Shown: piece by piece, positions 10,594-23,618 of the stretch | Position numbering within the stretch: position 1 is the stretch's first letter | Layout: every line of letters starts with the position of its first letter | Origin: Voacanga thouarsii | Taxonomy: Eukaryota > Streptophyta > Magnoliopsida > Gentianales > Apocynaceae | Length of the DNA stretch: 64,000 nt | Assembly (NCBI GenBank): GCA_026120185.1 | Contig: JANUWF010001481.1 | Location: 2,671,001-2,735,000, forward strand | Direction of reading: 5' to 3' | The notes under the pieces: generated by a model | What the model was told of the DNA's origin: nothing | Databases searched by the model: none | The model's input: the letters and a program-made list of their open reading frames with translations, nothing else | Program-made: the position numbers and the translations under genes

Positions 10594-12335
10594 TGTGGGG
10601 TATCTCACGCATATCATATATGGCCCAACGAAAAGAATAAGAACGAGATACTAACCCAAGATCCGCATATGTGTGGAAAACAAGATATAAAGAGGACAAA
10701 TATAACAACTTTACCTTTCTTTGAGCATCTGAAAAACAAAACTTTTCCTTCTTTAAGTCGAGGCGCGATCCAGCAATCCTCTTGATCAAACACTACGAGA
10801 ATTGAATGTCCAACCACTATAATCATAGTGTGTGATTACCTCTAATAGAAATCCACACGGAGGATCACACTCAAGCACCAAGATGTTTATGTGCTAGCAT
10901 AAACCAAAGTGGCAGCTAGGGTTAGGGTTTCTCATTTCCTTTTGCTGAAGAAAAATGAGAGAGAGAGAGAAGAGATAGTTTTGAGTTGTTGTTTTGGTGT
11001 CAATCCTTACTCAACTAGGGTTTCGTGTATATCATATGTAACACGAAAAACCCCTACCAAAAACTGAGAATTCTAAAACATTTAGAATTCTCTAATTGTA
11101 ATTGGAAACATCAAGTTCTCACAATTACAATTTGAACCATAAATTACAACTAATTAAAATTTGGCCACAACAACTTCTCTTTCTCGCAATTAACCCCATT
11201 ATGTTATCAAATAACATCTTGAGTATAAAATCCTCTATTATGTGTGACCTATTAGGTTTCCCAGTCAATTGGTAAGGAACATGAATTAATCCAAACGTCT
11301 TTGAGATTAATAATTCATAATTAATTAAAATTAATCCTATTAATTCTAATCATGATTCGTTTATCAATTCATCAATTAATAAACCCACATTTCAAGATCA
11401 TGAGCAATATCTAGCAACACATCATGACCACCCAAGAGACCAGGAAGTCAAGTAGTTTGACATGCACCATTCAATAACAAACTACAGTGTAATTAATTCC
11501 TTTCACCATACAATATCTCATTCAGTTTGGAGTACAAAATTAGTGCCAACTCCCTCTAGAATATATATTAACTCTGGCCCGAATATAATAGTACTTGTAC
11601 CAAGAACCTACTACTCTAGATGTGTATCAATTGAAACTATTTTCAATACACAGTCGCCTTGGCCAAGGACTTCTCGAGTAGTAATTCCTACAAGTGGCCA
11701 TGAGATATTCGCCCCTACTATTAGGAGTAGTGAATCATTTATTAACCCTCTCAACTATTTCGTTTATCTCACAGTGTATCCAATATATATCCCATAGGCA
11801 GCCCTCGATCTGGCTCCAGAGATTGGAATCAAAGTACAATATTCAGCAAACAAAGTACCTTAGAGATCTCAAGTCTAAGGATACTTACACGTTTGCAATA
11901 TTGAGATTATATCACTAGCAGTAAATAGTTATCCATATCATTATCTCATAGCTAGGTCATCCAATAAACTTGTTCCATTAACAAGCATCCATGTGTTAAC
12001 TTTAAGTATGTCAATACTCACGGATATGAGAACCACCGCCTGATCAAATCAGGAAGTCTAACACATGCTAGTCTTAATGCATTAATAATGTCATGTCTTA
12101 TTAATACTACGACTAAGGATTATTTAAGTACTAACACTATACAGTGTAGTAGGAATCTCATATCATGATCTCTATTATAATTTTCTTAACACAGTGTTGT
12201 ACTAGGGACTTTATCTAACAGTTATATTACATAAAAGTAAACAAAAAAAATCGTAAGATAAATAATGCTCTTTATTAAAATAAAATGTGTCATATACAAT
12301 GTACAAGTGATTACCTCTAGGGCATAATACTAACA
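10594..12335 (-). repeat. 3' LTR of Copia-1
   Basis: Read on plus, it runs from TGTGGGGTATCTC to ...ATACTAACA; read on minus it starts TGTTAG. It aligns along its length with both Copia-2 LTRs and with the solo LTR at 569-2399. Confidence 0.92.
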
Positions 12336-12351
12336 AAGTCCCACTTGCACT
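12336..12351 (-). other. Polypurine tract of Copia-1
   Basis: On minus, GTGCAAGTGGGACTTT abuts the 3' LTR start TGTTAG. The purine-rich GTGGGA core is typical of copia elements. Confidence 0.65.
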
Positions 12352-12685
12352 AGAGCCAATCATTTATGTATCTAATACCGAATGACTCAACATGCCTATC
12401 ATGTTTCTTTTGGGATAGTGCTTTTGTAAGCGGATCAGCTATGTTCTCATCCGTGGGAACCCTCTCTATCTTTACATCATTCCGATCTATAATCTCCAGG
12501 ATTAGATGATAGCATCGTAGTACATGTTTGGATCATTAGTCAGACCATGGCTCATTTGCTTGTACAGTGGCTCCGTTGTTATCACAATATAAAATTATTG
12601 GACCAATAATGCTAAGAACCACACCTAGTTCCATCACGAACTTCTTGATCCAAACAGCTTCCTTAACTGCTTCAGAAGTGGCTAT

Positions 12686-12868
12686 CTACTCAGCTCCTGT
12701 TGTAGAATTGGCAATAGTCTCTTGTTTGGAACTCTTCCAACTTATTGCCCCTCCGCACAATATAAACACGTAACCGGATTGTGATTTGAAATCATCTTTG
12801 TCAGATCGAAAATTAGCATCAGTATACCCGTTTATTTTCAAATCACCTTCTCCATATATTAAGAACAC
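12686..12868 (-). pseudogene. Copia-1 RNase H fragment
   Basis: Contains NGYTDANFRSDKDDFKSQSG, the first catalytic Asp region of copia RNase H, then SWKSSKQETIANSTTGAE with the catalytic Glu. The domain continues leftward (VKEAVWIKKFVMELG) after a stop. Part of the Copia-1 polyprotein. Confidence 0.88.
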
Positions 12869-12937
12869 ATCCTTAGTCCTTTGTAAGTACTTAAGAATGT
12901 TCTTTATAGCAGCCCAATGACCCTCACCAGGGTCAGA

Positions 12938-13342
12938 TTAGTATCTACTCATCAAACTGTGAGCACAAGATACATCGGGCCTTGTACATATCATAGTGTA
13001 CATGATAGATCCAACTACCGAAGCATATGGAATCTTACTCATGTGATCCCTTTCAACTTGTGTCTTGGGAGACATCGACTTTGAACGGCTTACACCATGT
13101 GATATGGGTAAGAATATCTTTTTAGATTGATCCATGCCAAACCTCCTTAGCACTTTATATATGTATGTAGACTGCGAAAGACCTAGCAACCTTTTGGATC
13201 TATCTTTATAGATCCTTACTCTAAGAATATAGGTTGCTTCTCCAAGGTCTTTCATGGAGAATTGTTTGGACAACCAAAGTTTAACCGTTTGCAAGACAGG
13301 TATATCGTTTGCTATTAGTAATATATCATCTACATAAAGCAA
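12938..13342 (-). pseudogene. Copia-1 reverse transcriptase, palm with YVDD
   Basis: Begins MLYVDDILLIANDI, the RT catalytic YxDD box, followed by the copia RT thumb (LSKQFSMKDLGEATYIL) and connection (YASVVGSIMYTMICTRPDVS). It ends at a stop after SLMSRY where Copia-2 reads on. The catalytic Asp pair is intact, but the flanking frame is broken. Confidence 0.92.
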
Positions 13343-13545
13343 TAAGAAAACGATTGCGCTCCTACTGACCTTCTTGTATACATAAGGCTCATCTATGTTT
13401 TGAATGAAACCAAACCCTTTGATTGTTTTATCAAAACGGATTTTCCAGCTCCTAGAAGCTTTCTTAAGTCCATAAATAGACCTTTATAGCTTACACCCTT
13501 TGTGCTATCAATGGATGTAAAACTCTCAGATTGTGTTATATATAC

Positions 13546-13752
13546 TTACTCAATTAGATTTTCGTTTAGGAAAGCTCTTTTCACATCCATTTTCGAAATC
13601 TCATAATCATAATGAGCAGCAATGGCTAGGAGTATCCTGATGGATTTTAACATGGCTACTGGCGAGAATGTCTCATCATAGTCAATACCATGTTGTTGAT
13701 GATAACCCTTCGCCACGAGTCGTGCTTTATAAGTAACTACATTACCATCCAT
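13546..13752 (-). pseudogene. Copia-1 reverse transcriptase, finger and first catalytic Asp
   Basis: Contains [20 protein letters not shown] and [11 protein letters not shown], where the D is the first catalytic Asp of RT. Separated from the YVDD piece by a region with stops (13343-13545). Confidence 0.9.
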
Positions 13753-13773
13753 ATTCGTTTTCTTCTTAAAAAT

Positions 13774-14352
13774 TCATTTGCACCCAATAGGTTTAATTCC
13801 TTTGGGTGGATCAACCAAAGTCCATACTTGGTTATCGTATATGGAATCCATCTCTAACATCATGGCCTCAAGCCATTTGTCAGATTTTAAACTGTTCAGA
13901 ACATCCTTGTAGTTAGTAGGCTCATCTTCATCTATGAGCAATACGTCATTGTGGTCACTAATAAGAAATCCATATCTCTCAGGTGCCATACGTATCCTAT
14001 CAGACCTACGAGGTTCTTGTACAGTAGAAGGTTCATCTATTCTCTCAATAGATGTGGGATCAGATGGTTGACCCTTATTTGTTTGATTTTCTTGAACTTC
14101 ACTAAGTTCAATTTTACTCCCATTGTCCTCTTTGAGCATGTGCTCCTTCTCTAAGAAGACGGCATGCTTCAAAACAAACACTTTGTTTTCATAGGGTAGG
14201 AAGAAGTAATATCCGAAAGATTCTTTCGGATATCCCACAAACAAACACATGTCAGACTTACTATCAAGTTTGTCTGACTGTAGCCTTTGGACAAAGGCAG
14301 GACAACCCAATACTCGCAAGTGAGATAACATTGGTTTCTTACTAAAGAACAT
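13774..14352 (-). pseudogene. Copia-1 integrase C-terminus and RT start
   Basis: A 192-residue piece: HLRVLGCPAFVQ and CLFVGYPKESFGYYFF of the copia integrase C-terminal region, an acidic linker with EPRRSDRIRMAPERYGF, then the RT N-terminus (KWLEAMMLEMDSIYDNQVWT; VDPPKGIKPIGCK). It joins the integrase and RT pieces in correct order. Confidence 0.9.
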
Positions 14353-14414
14353 CTCGAATGGGATAGAATCAACCGATTTTGTTGGAACTCTGTTTAGTAT
14401 TTAAACAGAAATCT

Positions 14415-15431
14415 CTAGTGTATACCCCAAAATGATTTTGGTAGGTCTGTAGAAGCCATCATGGTCCGTACCATATCTAGTAGGGTTCGATTCCTTCTTT
14501 CAAATACTCCATTATGTTGAGGTGTATGTAGTGGAGTCCATTGAGATAATATCTTATTATCTCTAAGATAACTCAGAAACTCTTGGCTTAAGTATTCTCC
14601 TCCTCGATCAGATCTTAGAGTCTTCAAACTTTTACCAAGTTGTTTCTCTATTTCATTCTTGAAGTCTTTGAATTTATCAAAGACATTAGATTTGTATTTC
14701 ATTAAATACAAATACCCGTATCGTGAGAAATCATTGATAAAGGCTATGAAATAGTTATAACCTCCTCTTGCCGGTATTGACATTGGGCCACATATATCAG
14801 AATATATGACTTTTAATAACCCTTTGGCCCGTTCTCCTTTTCCTGAAAAAGGAGTTTTAGCCATTTTACCTAGTAAACAAGACTTGCATGTGCCATATGA
14901 TTCATAATTAAATGACCCTAAGTCACCAAACTTGTGTAAGTTAGAAACACGATTTTCATTTACATGACCCAAATGGCAATGCCATAAGTAAGATGTGTTA
15001 GAGTTATTTATTTTAGGTTTCTTATTATTTATATTGAGAATTGGATTATCCAAGTCTAGAACATAAAAACCATTAACCAAAGTTGCTGAACCATAATGAA
15101 TATCATTCAATGAAAAAGAACAACATTTATTTTTAAATATCAAATAAAATCTATTTAAGTCTAAACACGTAACTGAGATAATGTTTTTCATTAAAAATGG
15201 TACATAATAACAATTTTGTAATTCTAGAACTAATCCTGAAGGCAGGTTCAGCTCGTATGTTCCCACAATAAGTGTAGCAACCTTTGCCCCATTTGCAGTA
15301 CGTAGGTCCACGTTGCTTTTCTCTAGCCTTCTACTACGCTTTAGTCCCTGCAAGTTATTGCACAAATGAGATCCACATCCGGTATCTACTACCCATATCT
15401 CATTTCTAAAGACAGTATTTATCTCAATCAT
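14415..15431 (-). pseudogene. Copia-1 protease and integrase core
   Basis: A 338-residue open stretch. Near residues 12-20, WVVDTGCGSH is the aspartic protease site (DTG). Residues about 145-190 hold the HHCC zinc motif (HCHLGHVNEN...CKSCLLGK). From about 205, the integrase core shows YSDICGPM (first D), LRSDRGGEY (second D) and FERRNRTLLD (E). The frame closes at FWGIH. This is the best preserved part of Copia-1. Confidence 0.93.
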
Positions 15432-15524
15432 AAATCTACCGGGAGTAGAAGTAGAAGTGCTTACAAGCTTCTCCTTTTACTTCTTGTCCTTAACGGTTTC
15501 CAAGTAGGCCTTACAGTTGTACTT

Positions 15525-16275
15525 CTAATGGCCCATCTTACCACAATGATGGCATGGACCCTTGGTAGCAGTGTCCTTCTTCCTCACACCACTTTTAGGC
15601 TTCATGGGAGCCTTCTTCTTCTTTTGAACTTTCTTCTTAGAAGAAGAAGATTCTACCATTAAAACTCCATTGGAATCCTTCTTCATGGAGGACTCTGCAG
15701 TTTTGAGAAGATTGATCAACTCAGGAATGGTGGACTCAATCTTGTTCATCTGATAGTTAATCACAAATTGTGAGAAACTATTAGGTAAATATTACAGAAT
15801 TAAGTCAATATTTAAGTCATGGTCCATCGCGAACCCGAGTGATCCAAGCTTCTCTATCAAGCCCAGCATCTTCAGCCCATGAGTGGCCACAAAAGAACCC
15901 TCTACCATTTTGCAATAGAATAGTTGCTTCAAGATCTCATATCTCTCAGTTTTAGCTTGGGCGTCAAACAGCTCTCGAAGATGTAGTATAATCGATTGAG
16001 TATCCATATGCTCATGCTGTTTTTGCAGCTCAGGAGTCATGGATGCCAGTATAATACATAATGTTGTATTACTATCCTCCTTGTGCCTTTCTGTGGATAG
16101 CATGCTCATCAGCATGAGCATCTTGAGCTGGTGGTGGCGAAATAGGAGCATCTAGCATGTAGAGCAACTTTTTCGATTTGAGAACAATTCTCAAATTTTT
16201 ATATCAGTTGAGGTAGTTTGATTCATTTAACTTGTTAGTTTCCAAGATGCTACGTAGGTTTAGGTTTGTTGACAT
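15525..16275 (-). pseudogene. Copia-1 gag with zinc knuckle
   Basis: Gag reads from 16275 to the CCHC knuckle (CHHCGKMGH) at about 15525-15560, in two main frames (15792-16151 and 15525-15764). It includes MTPELQKQHEHMDTQSIILH and LKMLGLIEKLGSLGFAMDHD, typical of copia gag. Copia-2 reads HW after GKMG; here Trp is TAG, a G-to-A change. Confidence 0.88.
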
Positions 16276-18061
16276 GATGCAAGTGTCCTAGATGTAAAGA
16301 TAGAGAGGATTAGCTACTGTATATGCACATGAAATGCAAATAATTAGGACTTTAATTAAATGCATTTTTACTCCACTATTTTACTCAAACCAATAGCCCT
16401 ACTACTGATTCGAAAAAGCCCATTGGAAGCTTTCCTAGTGGACCGGTATCCAAATTCCTCAAGAATAACCTTGGGTTTGCCCAACAAGCCACCCTTGAGT
16501 TCATTGGTAGGTATCCACTACCAATTACATCGTATGTAACTACCGGGTCATTCAGTGATTAACAACTTTTAATCTTAAATCCTGTTGGGCTACCCCAACT
16601 TTTTCTCTAAATTCCTTTGTGCTTGAGTTTGCCCAATCGGGATAAAAAATTTGGTTAAACTCGACCTATTAATCAAGAATTTAGGTCCATAGTTTGAACA
16701 TGCCCGATGTCAAGTAGGCTTAGATTTGCCCAACAACCTGGTCTAAAAAAAGGACTCTCATTCTTACTATATTAACGGAAGAAATTAGGTTTAATATTAA
16801 TTGAGGGATTTGTTCCTTTTAGTGATTTCAATAAATGACATGCATAAAAATCACTAAATCACATAATTGATAACCATGGTAATAAAGCGATTACGTGGTA
16901 TGGTTATGGACTTTACCCTAAATTTATTTCTTTGAACCATAAAAGAAATTAATATAGTTAACCCTATGTGTTCATGATTTAAGTAGAAGGTCTTACCTTC
17001 TCGCATTGTTTTGGTTGCCATCTCTAAAATAGAATAATTCTACTCCTATCTAACCTATGTAACTAATTACATATTTTCTAAAGGGAGAAAACCTCGAGTT
17101 ACATTCGAGAGGAGTTAGATGAGAAGAGAATTACACAAGAATTTCAGAGAAGGCAGGACACGCATGCCTTATTTCATAAAAAAAAATAAAACTGTAAAAT
17201 GTATGAATAGATATAATTGGTTTTAGTCCATAACCATCCACCATGCCATTAATTATACTTAAATAAAATAAACATATAAATTTTATTATTCCAAAGTCAC
17301 TATTTTGAAAAAATAAGACAATTTCTAAAATTAATATTTTAAAAAAATACATTAATTTTAAAATTTTCAAATTTATTATTTTGAAAAATAAAATTGTTTG
17401 TCTCAAAACTAATTTTGAGAAAATGCTTTTAGGTCTTGTCTCTCATCAAATGAGATTTTCTCTTTCAATATTCTATTTCAATTTTTTTTTTAAATGGCTG
17501 GAACTTCGCGAGACAGAGCAGAATCGGCGCCAGTTTGGAAGCCAGAGCCGGAGCCGGCTGCAAGTTGGGTTTTAAGAAAATTTTTCCAGAAACGATTTCT
17601 AGACATCGCAAAACAGCATGGAACTGGCACCGACTAGGAGCCAGAGCTGAAGCCGGCTGTAGTTAAGAAGAGGTGGCGATTTTCAAAAAATTTTTTAGAA
17701 ACAATTTCTGGAGCCCTTATCTTCTGCAATAGTTTAGTGAGAACAATTCTCAGCAAAATTTTCTGTTTTGAAGCTCAAAACAACAACCAATTTGTTAGTT
17801 AAAAAAAAAAAAAGGATGAAATGGAAGGCAAAAACACATGTTCAAGAAAACGTGTTTCTATAAAACCTTTTAGCACATAAAGAAAACATTTTTCGAAATA
17901 TGCTGTAACTATTACACAAGCATATTGTGCTACAGACCTAACCCACAATGCTCGAAATGATTTTGACTCGAGTGAAAATAATTTTCACAGTGAACAAAGA
18001 TATATACGATTACATGAAACAGCTTTCACACAAGAATCAATGTCTGCAAACCACGCATAGC
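16276..18061 (-). other. Copia-1 leader with GC-rich modules
   Basis: Non-coding 5' leader matching 28591-30364 of Copia-2. It contains two GC-rich patches (about 17519-17570 and 17615-17670) with variants of GGCGCC and GCCGGCT in otherwise AT-rich DNA, alternating with CAGAGCAGAA-like words. No gene seen. Confidence 0.7.
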
Positions 18062-18076
18062 AAGGCTCTGATACCA
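18062..18076 (-). other. Primer binding site of Copia-1
   Basis: On minus, TGGTATCAGAGCCTT lies one base from the 5' LTR end, an exact match to the initiator-Met PBS core TGGTATCAGAGC. Confidence 0.9.
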
Positions 18077-18077
18077 C

Positions 18078-18514
18078 TATTGGGTATCTCACGCATATCA
18101 TATGTAGCGTAGCGGAAAGAATAAGAACGAGATACCAACCCAAGATCCACATATGTATGAAAATCAAGACATAAAGAGAACAAAGGTAATAGCTTTACCT
18201 TTCTTTGAGTGTCTGAAAAACAAAACTTTTCCTTTTTCAAGTCGATGCGTGATCCAACAATCCTCTTGATCAAACACCACGAGAGTTGAATGTCTAACCA
18301 CTATAATCATATTGTGTGATTACCTCTAATAGAAATCTACACGGAGGATCACACTCAAGCACCAAGATATTTATGTGCTAGTATAAACCAAAGTGGTGGC
18401 TAGGGTTAGGGTTTCTCGTTTCTTTTTGCTGAAGAAAAACGAGAGAGAGAGAAGAGAAAGTTTTGAGTTGTTGTTTTGGCATCAATCCTTACTCAACTAG
18501 GGTTTCGTGTATAT
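18078..18514 (-). repeat. 5' LTR of Copia-1, first piece
   Basis: Matches 10594-11035 of the left LTR. It begins TATTGGG on plus, so the terminal CA of the LTR (minus) is mutated to TA. It is interrupted at 18514 by a solo gypsy LTR. Confidence 0.9.
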
Positions 18515-20500
18515 TGATGTGTTTGGATTTGGGTATAAAAATCATATAAAAATAAGCACATTTCCAATCAAGTTTAAATTAAAATGTTAACCCCAATGAA
18601 CAAGTATGCATTAATCTCTTTTCTTTCATTGTTTAACCGACTCAATAAAGTGAAAAATAATGAAAAGAAAAATAAAATAAAATAAAATAAAATAAAATAA
18701 TATGTACACATGTCAAGGATGGAGAATTATATAACTTAAACCATTATTTTGACAAACATGATCTTAAAGTATTCAATCATTATCATAACTAATTATTCTC
18801 TTGACATCATGAAGGATTAATATAGATTGACTTCTTTTTCAATCCATGAAATCACTATCTTCTAGACAAATTAGCACCACATATTCTGTCTCAACTAATT
18901 CACCCAAAAGATACATTAACCACAGTCCTTGATTAAATTTCCATATTTTAGCAAACTTAAAACATGAAATTAATCAATGAATCCATATTCTGGCACATAT
19001 CAATTAACCTTCAATTAGCTTGTTCTTCACAATTAACCCATTTTTCAAACAAGTTAAGAGATAACAATTATGAAACTAATGAATTGAAACCACCATCAAC
19101 TCATTTTTTCAAGCAAGTTAATAGAAGAAATAACCAATTAATCTCGTAATTAGCACAAGTAATTAAATACCAAGAATAACAATCGATTAATCAAAAGATC
19201 AAAGTAACTCTAAAAATCATGAATACTTAAAACAATGTCAAATTACAATAAAATAATTAATACATCATTGTCCAAGAAAAAGAAAATAAAGTAAAAGAAA
19301 GCACTAATAGACAAGTCTTTCAATTTCCAATGAAAACTCCTCCAAGAATCAATGCTCCTTGAATTATTTTTGACGAGAAAATATTGGTGATACACTTTAA
19401 AATAAATCTAAATCTCTACATTGTACACCTCATTTTCTAAGGTAAATTGGTCTTTATTTATAGGCTTACAAAATTTCTAAAAGAATCCTAAGTAAAGAAG
19501 AAGTAGTTACCTAAAAAAATTCAAAATAAAAAAGGAATAGTAATTGCTAATAAAATCTAAAAAAAATAAAACTTCCTTTGTCCATCGCCTTCTTGAAATT
19601 TAGAATTAAATTGGAAATCAACTTGGACTTTGCTTTTGTCCTTTTGTGCTGAAGGCTGATGTTGAATTAGAATTGTGAAATTGGCTTCCAATTTGAGCCA
19701 AAGAAATTGCCTAGCAACTGAAATCCTGTTGAAGCTGATTTCCCATTGCTGTCGGCTAAATTGAGCTGCCGACTGAAGACCGAACACGGTGAACACCACT
19801 ACTACTTTTCCTTATTTTTTCTTGCGCAGCCAACGACCGAATTGCTGCATTCTTTTTCTGTGTTGCGTTAGCTCGATTTGAGCCGCTAAATGAAAACTAA
19901 AATTGCACTTGCTCTTTCTTTTCCAGCAGCTTTTGTTGACTTTGTCTTTACCTGCTCCTGGACCCACCGAAATCATTTTGCTTTGTTGCAATTGTCTTTT
20001 TCTTGTTGTCGGCTTGCTTAGCCGTACCAAGTCCACTGAAATTTGTCTCTTTCCTTCTCCTGCTATTTCGTCAGCTCGCTGAGCCACCGAACTTGCATAT
20101 CTCCTGCTGATATTGGACCGAATTTCCTTTTCTTCTCTTGCTCAATTGTTGCTTTTGTTTCCTTGGCTAAGCCATGAGCCATGAAGCCAATTGCCAAAAT
20201 TGTTTCCTGTTCCTATTCCAATTGCAATTTGCTTCATTTATTCTCCTCTATTTCTTCGTTTTTCTCTGTTCTACCAGTGGAAGACCGGTGCCGGCTCTAC
20301 TCTTGTTAGGCTAGTACTGGCCTGTACTGAAAAAATATATAATTAAATCCATATTTTACCTATTTTTGCATAAAATTATAAAAAATTATTTTTATAAAGG
20401 AAATATCAAATAGGAAGATAAATGATTAGTTATTGTATAAAAAGTGTCTCAATTTAACCTCAACTAACTAAGAAAATAATGATTAATTTAGGCCCTATCA
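18515..20500 (-). mobile_element. Solo gypsy LTR (Gypsy-A/D family) inside Copia-1 LTR
   Basis: A 1986-bp segment from TGATGTGTTTGG to GGCCCTATCA with a perfect TATAT duplication (18510-18514, 20501-20505). In minus orientation it matches the LTRs of Gypsy-D (TTTGGGTATAAAAATCATAT start on plus). It holds a TATA box (minus, about 19455-19462) and a set of GGCT...AGCC palindrome variants at 19690-20180, plus one GACCGGTGCCGGCT word near 20285. No interior, so a solo LTR. Confidence 0.93.
18664..18700 (+). repeat. (AAATA)n microsatellite
   Basis: About seven AAATA units inside the solo gypsy LTR. The matching position of Gypsy-D (about 38155-38180) has no such expansion. Confidence 0.9.
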
Positions 20501-21479
20501 TATATCATATATAACATGAAATACCCTTACCAAAAACTGAGAATTCTAAAACAATTAGAATACCGTGATTGTAATTGAAAATATCAAATTCTCACAATTA
20601 CAATTTGAACCATAAATTATAACTAATTATAATATGGCCACAACAACTTCTCTTTCTCGTAATTAATCCCACTATATTATCAAATAATATCTTGAGTATA
20701 TAATCCTCTATTGTGTGTGACCTATTAAGTTTCCTAATCAATTGGTAGCGAACATGAATTAATTCAAACGCCTTTGAGATTAATAATCCATAACTATTTA
20801 GAATTAATCCTATTAATTCCAATCATGATTGGTTTATCAATTCATCAATTAATAAACCCATATTCCCAAATCATGAGCAGTATTTAACAACACATCATGA
20901 CTACCCAAGAGTCTAGAAAGTCAAATGACTTGACATGAACCCTTCAATAACAAACTTCGGTGCAATTAACTCCTTTCACCATAAAATATCTCATTTGGTC
21001 TAGAGTATAGAATTAGTGCCAACTCCCTCCAGAATATATATTAATTCTAGCCCGAATATAATAGTACTTGTACCAGGAACCCACTACTCTAGATGTGTAT
21101 CAATTGGAATTGTTTCTAATATACAGTCGCCTTGGCCAAGGACTTCCAGAGTAGTAATTCCTACAAGTGGCCATGAGATATTCGCCCCTATTATTAGGAG
21201 TGGTAAATCCTTTATTAACCCTGTCAACTACTTTCATTTACCTCATAATGTACCCAATATCCATCCCATAGGCGGCCCTCGATCTGACTCTAGATATTGG
21301 AATCAAAGCACAATGCTCAGCAAACAAAGTACCTTGGAGATCTCAAGTCTAAGGATACTTGCACGTTTGTTATATTGAGATTATATCACTGGTACTACGT
21401 AGTTAGCCATGCAATTATCTCATAGTTAGGTCATCTGATGTACTTGTTCTATGAATAAGCATCCACGTGTTAACTTTGA
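20501..21479 (-). repeat. 5' LTR of Copia-1, second piece
   Basis: Continues the Copia-1 LTR after the TATAT duplication (20501-20505), matching 11035-12005 of the left LTR. It stops at 21479 where Copia-2 begins; TTTGA at 21475-21479 is the target site of Copia-2. Confidence 0.92.
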
Positions 21480-23198
21480 TGTTGGGTATCTCAGGCTCGC
21501 ATCCTATACGACGCAGCGGAAAATAGAACGAGATACTATCCCAGGACCCATCTATGTGTGGAAAACAAGACACAATGAGGGTAAAGGTAATAGCTTTTAC
21601 CTTTGTGTGATCGTCCGAAGAACAAAAATTTCTTCTTCAAGTTGAGGCGCGATCCAGCAATCCTCGTGATCAACCTCCACGTGAGTTGAACATCTACCCA
21701 CTATAATCACAGTGTATGATTATCTCTAATAGTAACCCACACAGAGGAATACTCAAGCACCAAAATTTCTGTGCTAGCAAAAATTAATGGCGGCTAGGGT
21801 TCCAGATCAAAATCGAGAGAGGGAAGAAGAAGAAAGAGATTGTGTGTCCTGGCTAGGGATTTTGTGTGTGTTCACTTATCCTTTTTGGGTTTCGTGCGTA
21901 TCATATATGTCACACGAAATTTACCTCCCAAATCTGAGAATTCTAATCTTATTAGAATTCCCTAATTATAATTGGAAACATCAAGTTCTCACAATTGCAA
22001 CTTGTACCACAAATTATAACTAATTATAATTTGTCCACAACAACTTTTCATTCTCTCAATCAACCCCACAATGTTATCAAATAACATCTTGAGTATATAA
22101 TCCTCTATTGTGTGTGACCTATTAGGTTTCCCAGTCAATTGGTAGAGAACATGAATTAATCCAAACGTCTTTGAGATTAATAATCCATAACTAATTAGAA
22201 TTAATCCTATTAATTCCAATCATGATTGGTTTATCAATTCATCAATTAATAAACCCATATTCTCATATCATGAGCGGTATCTAGCAACACATCGTGACTA
22301 CCCAAGAGTCCAGGAAGTCAAGTGGCTTGACAAGAACCCTTCAATAACAAACTTCAGTGCAATTAAATCATTTCACCATACAATATCTTATTCGGTTTGG
22401 AGTACGGAATTAGTGCCAACTCCCTCCAGAATTAATTTTGGCCCAAATACAATAGTATTTGTACCAGGAACCCACTACTCTAGATGTGTATTAATTGGAA
22501 CTATTTCCAATACACAATTGCCTTAGCCAAGGACTTTCGAGTAGTAATTCCTACATGGGGCCGTGAGATATTCGCCCCTACTATTAGGAGTGGTGAATCA
22601 TTTATTAACCCTCTCAACTACTTTTGTTTACCATACCATGTACCCAATATCCATCCCATAGGTGTCCCTCGACCGAGCTCCAGAGATTGGAATCAAAGTA
22701 CAAGGCCCAGAAAACAAAGTACTTTGGAGATCTCAAGTCTAAGGATACTTGCACGTTTGCTATATTGAGATTATATCACTGGCACTAAATAGTTATCCAT
22801 ATGATTACCTCAAAGCTAGGTCATCTAATGAACTTGTTCCATTAACAAGCATCCATGTGTTAACTTTGAGTATCTCAATACTCATGGTTATGAGAACCAC
22901 CGCCTGATCAAATCAGGAAGTCTAACACATGCTAGTCTTAACGTATTAATGATATCTTGTCTCATTAATACTATGACTAGGGACTATTTAAGTACTAACA
23001 CCATCCAGTGTAGTAGGAATCTCATATGATGATCTCTATCATATTTTTCTTAATATAGTGTTGTACTAGGGACTTTATCGAACAGTTATATTACTTAAAG
23101 CAAACAAAAGAAACTGTAAGATAAATAATGCATTTTATTAAAATAAAATGTGTCATATACAATATACAAGTGATTGCCTCTAGGGCACAACACTAACA
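21480..23198 (-). repeat. 3' LTR of Copia-2
   Basis: 1719 bp, from TGTTGGGTATCTCAGGC to CACAACACTAACA on plus. Same length as the right LTR and visibly very similar to it, with scattered substitutions. Confidence 0.95.
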
Positions 23199-23214
23199 AA
23201 CTCACACTTGCACT
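23199..23214 (-). other. Polypurine tract of Copia-2
   Basis: On minus, AGTGCAAGTGTGAGTT next to the LTR start TGTTAG. It is less pure than the Copia-1 tract (GTGTGAG instead of GTGGGAC), perhaps decayed. Confidence 0.5.
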
Positions 23215-23393
23215 AGAGCCAATCATTTATTATCTAATACCGAATGACTTGACATGACAATCATGTTTCTTTTATGATAGTGCTTTCATAAGCAGGTCAG
23301 CTATGTTCTCATCTGTGAGAACTCTTTCTATCTTTACATCATTCCTATCTATGATCTCCCGGATCAGATGATAGCATCGCGAACGTGTTTGGA

Positions 23394-23618
23394 TCATTGG
23401 TGAGACCGCGGCTCCTTTGCTTGTGAAATGGCTCCGTTGTTGTTACAATACAAAGTTATTGAACAAACAACACTAGGAACCACACCTAGTTCTGTCACGA
23501 ACTTCTTAATCCAAACAGCCTCCTTAGCTGCTTCAAAAGTAGCTATGTACTCAGCTTCTATCGTAGAGTCGACAATAGTCCCTTGTTTAGAACTTTCCAA
23601 CTTATTGCCCATCCGCAC
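23394..23618 (-). pseudogene. Copia-2 RNase H fragment
   Basis: Contains SSKQGTIVDSTIEAEYIA with the catalytic Glu, AAKEAVWIKKFVTELG, and LYCNNNGAISQAKEPRSHQ, where the catalytic Asp before NNGA is replaced by Asn (CNNN against the usual CDNN). It is cut off from RT by the solo LTR. Confidence 0.88.

Larger units (their letters stand above)
12352..16275 (-). pseudogene. Copia-1 gag-pol polyprotein, decayed
   Basis: About 3.9 kb encodes, from 16275 leftward, gag, CCHC knuckle, aspartic protease, integrase, reverse transcriptase and RNase H in TNT1-94-like copia order. The start is the ATG at 16273-16275 (MSTNLNLRSILETNKLN), matching the Copia-2 start. The frame is broken by several stops and frameshifts, including a TAG in place of Trp just after the knuckle. 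The end near 12360 retains a weak copia C-terminus (RHVESFGIRYI). Domain pieces are listed separately. Confidence 0.88.
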
